Shown here piece by piece: positions 63,289 through 64,000 of a stretch of 64,000 nucleotides of DNA. The stretch is from contig NW_003101664.1 in NCBI RefSeq assembly GCF_000003855.2, forward strand, positions 62,001 through 126,000, in the 5' to 3' direction. The stretch's first letter is position 1. The number at the start of each line of letters is the position of its first letter. Origin of the DNA: Blastomyces gilchristii SLH14081. Its lineage: Eukaryota; Ascomycota; Eurotiomycetes; Onygenales; Ajellomycetaceae. The notes under the pieces were generated by a model. It was not told where the DNA came from. It did no database searches and saw only the letters and a list, made by a program, of their open reading frames with translations. The translations under genes were made by a program, and so were the position numbers.

Positions 63289-64000
63289 ATGCCCTCTACC
63301 TTCCGCGGACGGCGTTATGTGATCGCTGGGAGCCTCGCTGCTTTTATATTCTTCACACTCTGTTGGCATTCCCGACAAAACATTGTCTTCCAGGGCCCGA
63401 GGAGTGCGCCTCAAGAAGATGCCCCTTATCAAGAGCATCCAGCCCAAAATGAGGACCATTCCCCCAAGCCCGCTGATAGTCCATCTATGGCATTGTCTCC
63501 TCCCGGAGATTACCTACCAACGTCAAGCGCGCCACATCAGGATCGTTTTTGCGCTGAACGATTTGACCTTGAGTACTTGAAAAATCTAGCCAAGAGTCAG
63601 ACTAGCTATTGTGATGCCGGCTCTGCGTCAAGCATTACCTGTTTTCATAGTCAGATCGATCCAGGAGGGCGAACAGATTCATTCTGTATTTCAGGACCCG
63701 CGAGCTTCGACCACAGCCAAAAGAAATTCATTCTAGATTGTTCTCTCAGATCATTAAGTGATGAGGAGTCAAGGCAGGGCGTGCCGGAATTTGAGCAATT
63801 TCCGGCATACTGGTATGGGACGGGGCCGCATCAAATATTCAATAACTTTGTGCGTTTTGACCGGAAAGAAAAACCTTCCCACAAGCTTCCGCATGGACGA
63901 CGGAATTTTTCGATCCTCATTAAACGCGAAGATAGTCACTATAACGTTTTCCATTCTCTCATGGAAATTATTGGCCTCACCTTGACGTTGGACACCATGA
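63289..64000 (+). CDS. GT61/DUF563-type glycosyltransferase, N-terminal part (runs off window)
   Basis: 237 codons open from ATG 63289 to the window end with no stop. Type II membrane topology: short basic N-terminus (MPSTFRGRRY), a hydrophobic anchor at ~11-26 (VIAGSLAAFIFFTLCW), then a Pro/Ser/Gln-rich stem to about residue 80, as in Golgi glycosyltransferases. The lumenal part has paired Cys (FCAERFD, YCDAG, TCFHS, FCISG, LDCSL). Near residue 212 is KREDSHYNVFHSLMEIIGL, matching the (R/E)xxxxNxFHxxxE region conserved in DUF563/GT61 proteins (capsule-associated and xylosyltransferase-like). It would transfer a sugar from a nucleotide sugar to a glycan in the Golgi; donor and acceptor cannot be told. 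The catalytic half lies beyond the window. A 5'-UTR intron acceptor may precede the ATG. Confidence 0.8.
   Translation, partial: MPSTFRGRRYVIAGSLAAFIFFTLCWHSRQNIVFQGPRSAPQEDAPYQEHPAQNEDHSPKPADSPSMALSPPGDYLPTSSAPHQDRFCAERFDLEYLKNLAKSQTSYCDAGSASSITCFHSQIDPGGRTDSFCISGPASFDHSQKKFILDCSLRSLSDEESRQGVPEFEQFPAYWYGTGPHQIFNNFVRFDRKEKPSHKLPHGRRNFSILIKREDSHYNVFHSLMEIIGLTLTLDTM

Overview
The window looks like a scaffold piece from a filamentous ascomycete (Pezizomycotina). It shows a short intron with a GT..AG pattern and CTAAT-type branch site, a cytosolic J-domain protein, a Ser/Thr-rich single-pass membrane protein, a GT61-type glycosyltransferase, and transposons degraded by a RIP-like C-to-T process. 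I cannot name the genus. The window has two parts: an AT-rich, gene-empty transposon block (1 to about 51,440) and a normal-composition genic part (about 51,440 to 64,000).

Almost all of the AT-rich block can be parsed as elements inserted into one another, with target-site duplications (TSDs) that can be read directly. The outermost element is a Ty3/Gypsy retrotransposon on the + strand ('Gypsy C'): protease at 24.7-25.1 kb, RT/RNase H/integrase at 34.4-37.8 kb. It is interrupted by hAT copy 2 (21,377-24,712), a hAT-derived MITE, Gypsy 2 (25,751-34,352, TSD AATAT), another MITE, and hAT copy 3 (37,771-51,387, TSD GCCACAGC). hAT copy 3 is itself interrupted by a MITE and by Gypsy D (43,073-50,321, TSD CTGTG). 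To the left lie hAT copy 1 (1-5,847) inserted in Gypsy A (5,848-12,656), Gypsy B (12,752-21,044), and the 3' end of an (AAT)n-tailed retroposon that truncates hAT copy 2.

Two small non-autonomous families sit on top of the stack. One is a ~506-bp MITE (4 copies, perfect or near-perfect 8-bp TSDs) whose two ends match the ends of the large hAT element. The other is a ~371-bp SINE (4 copies, 13-14-bp TSDs) with a tRNA-like head and an (AAT)n tail. Paralogous elements in the window supply the empty sites for most of these insertions. All large coding regions are broken by stops; only degraded gag, pol and hAT transposase can be followed.

The genic part holds three supported protein genes. A J-domain protein (57,283-59,046, +) converges with a single-TM Ser/Thr-rich protein (61,405-62,354, -, one intron). 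That gene diverges across 934 bp from a GT61/DUF563-type glycosyltransferase (63,289 to beyond the window end, +). About 5.8 kb between the transposon edge and the J-domain gene has no gene I can support. There are two runs of N: 28,517-29,506 (990) and 55,989-56,088 (100).
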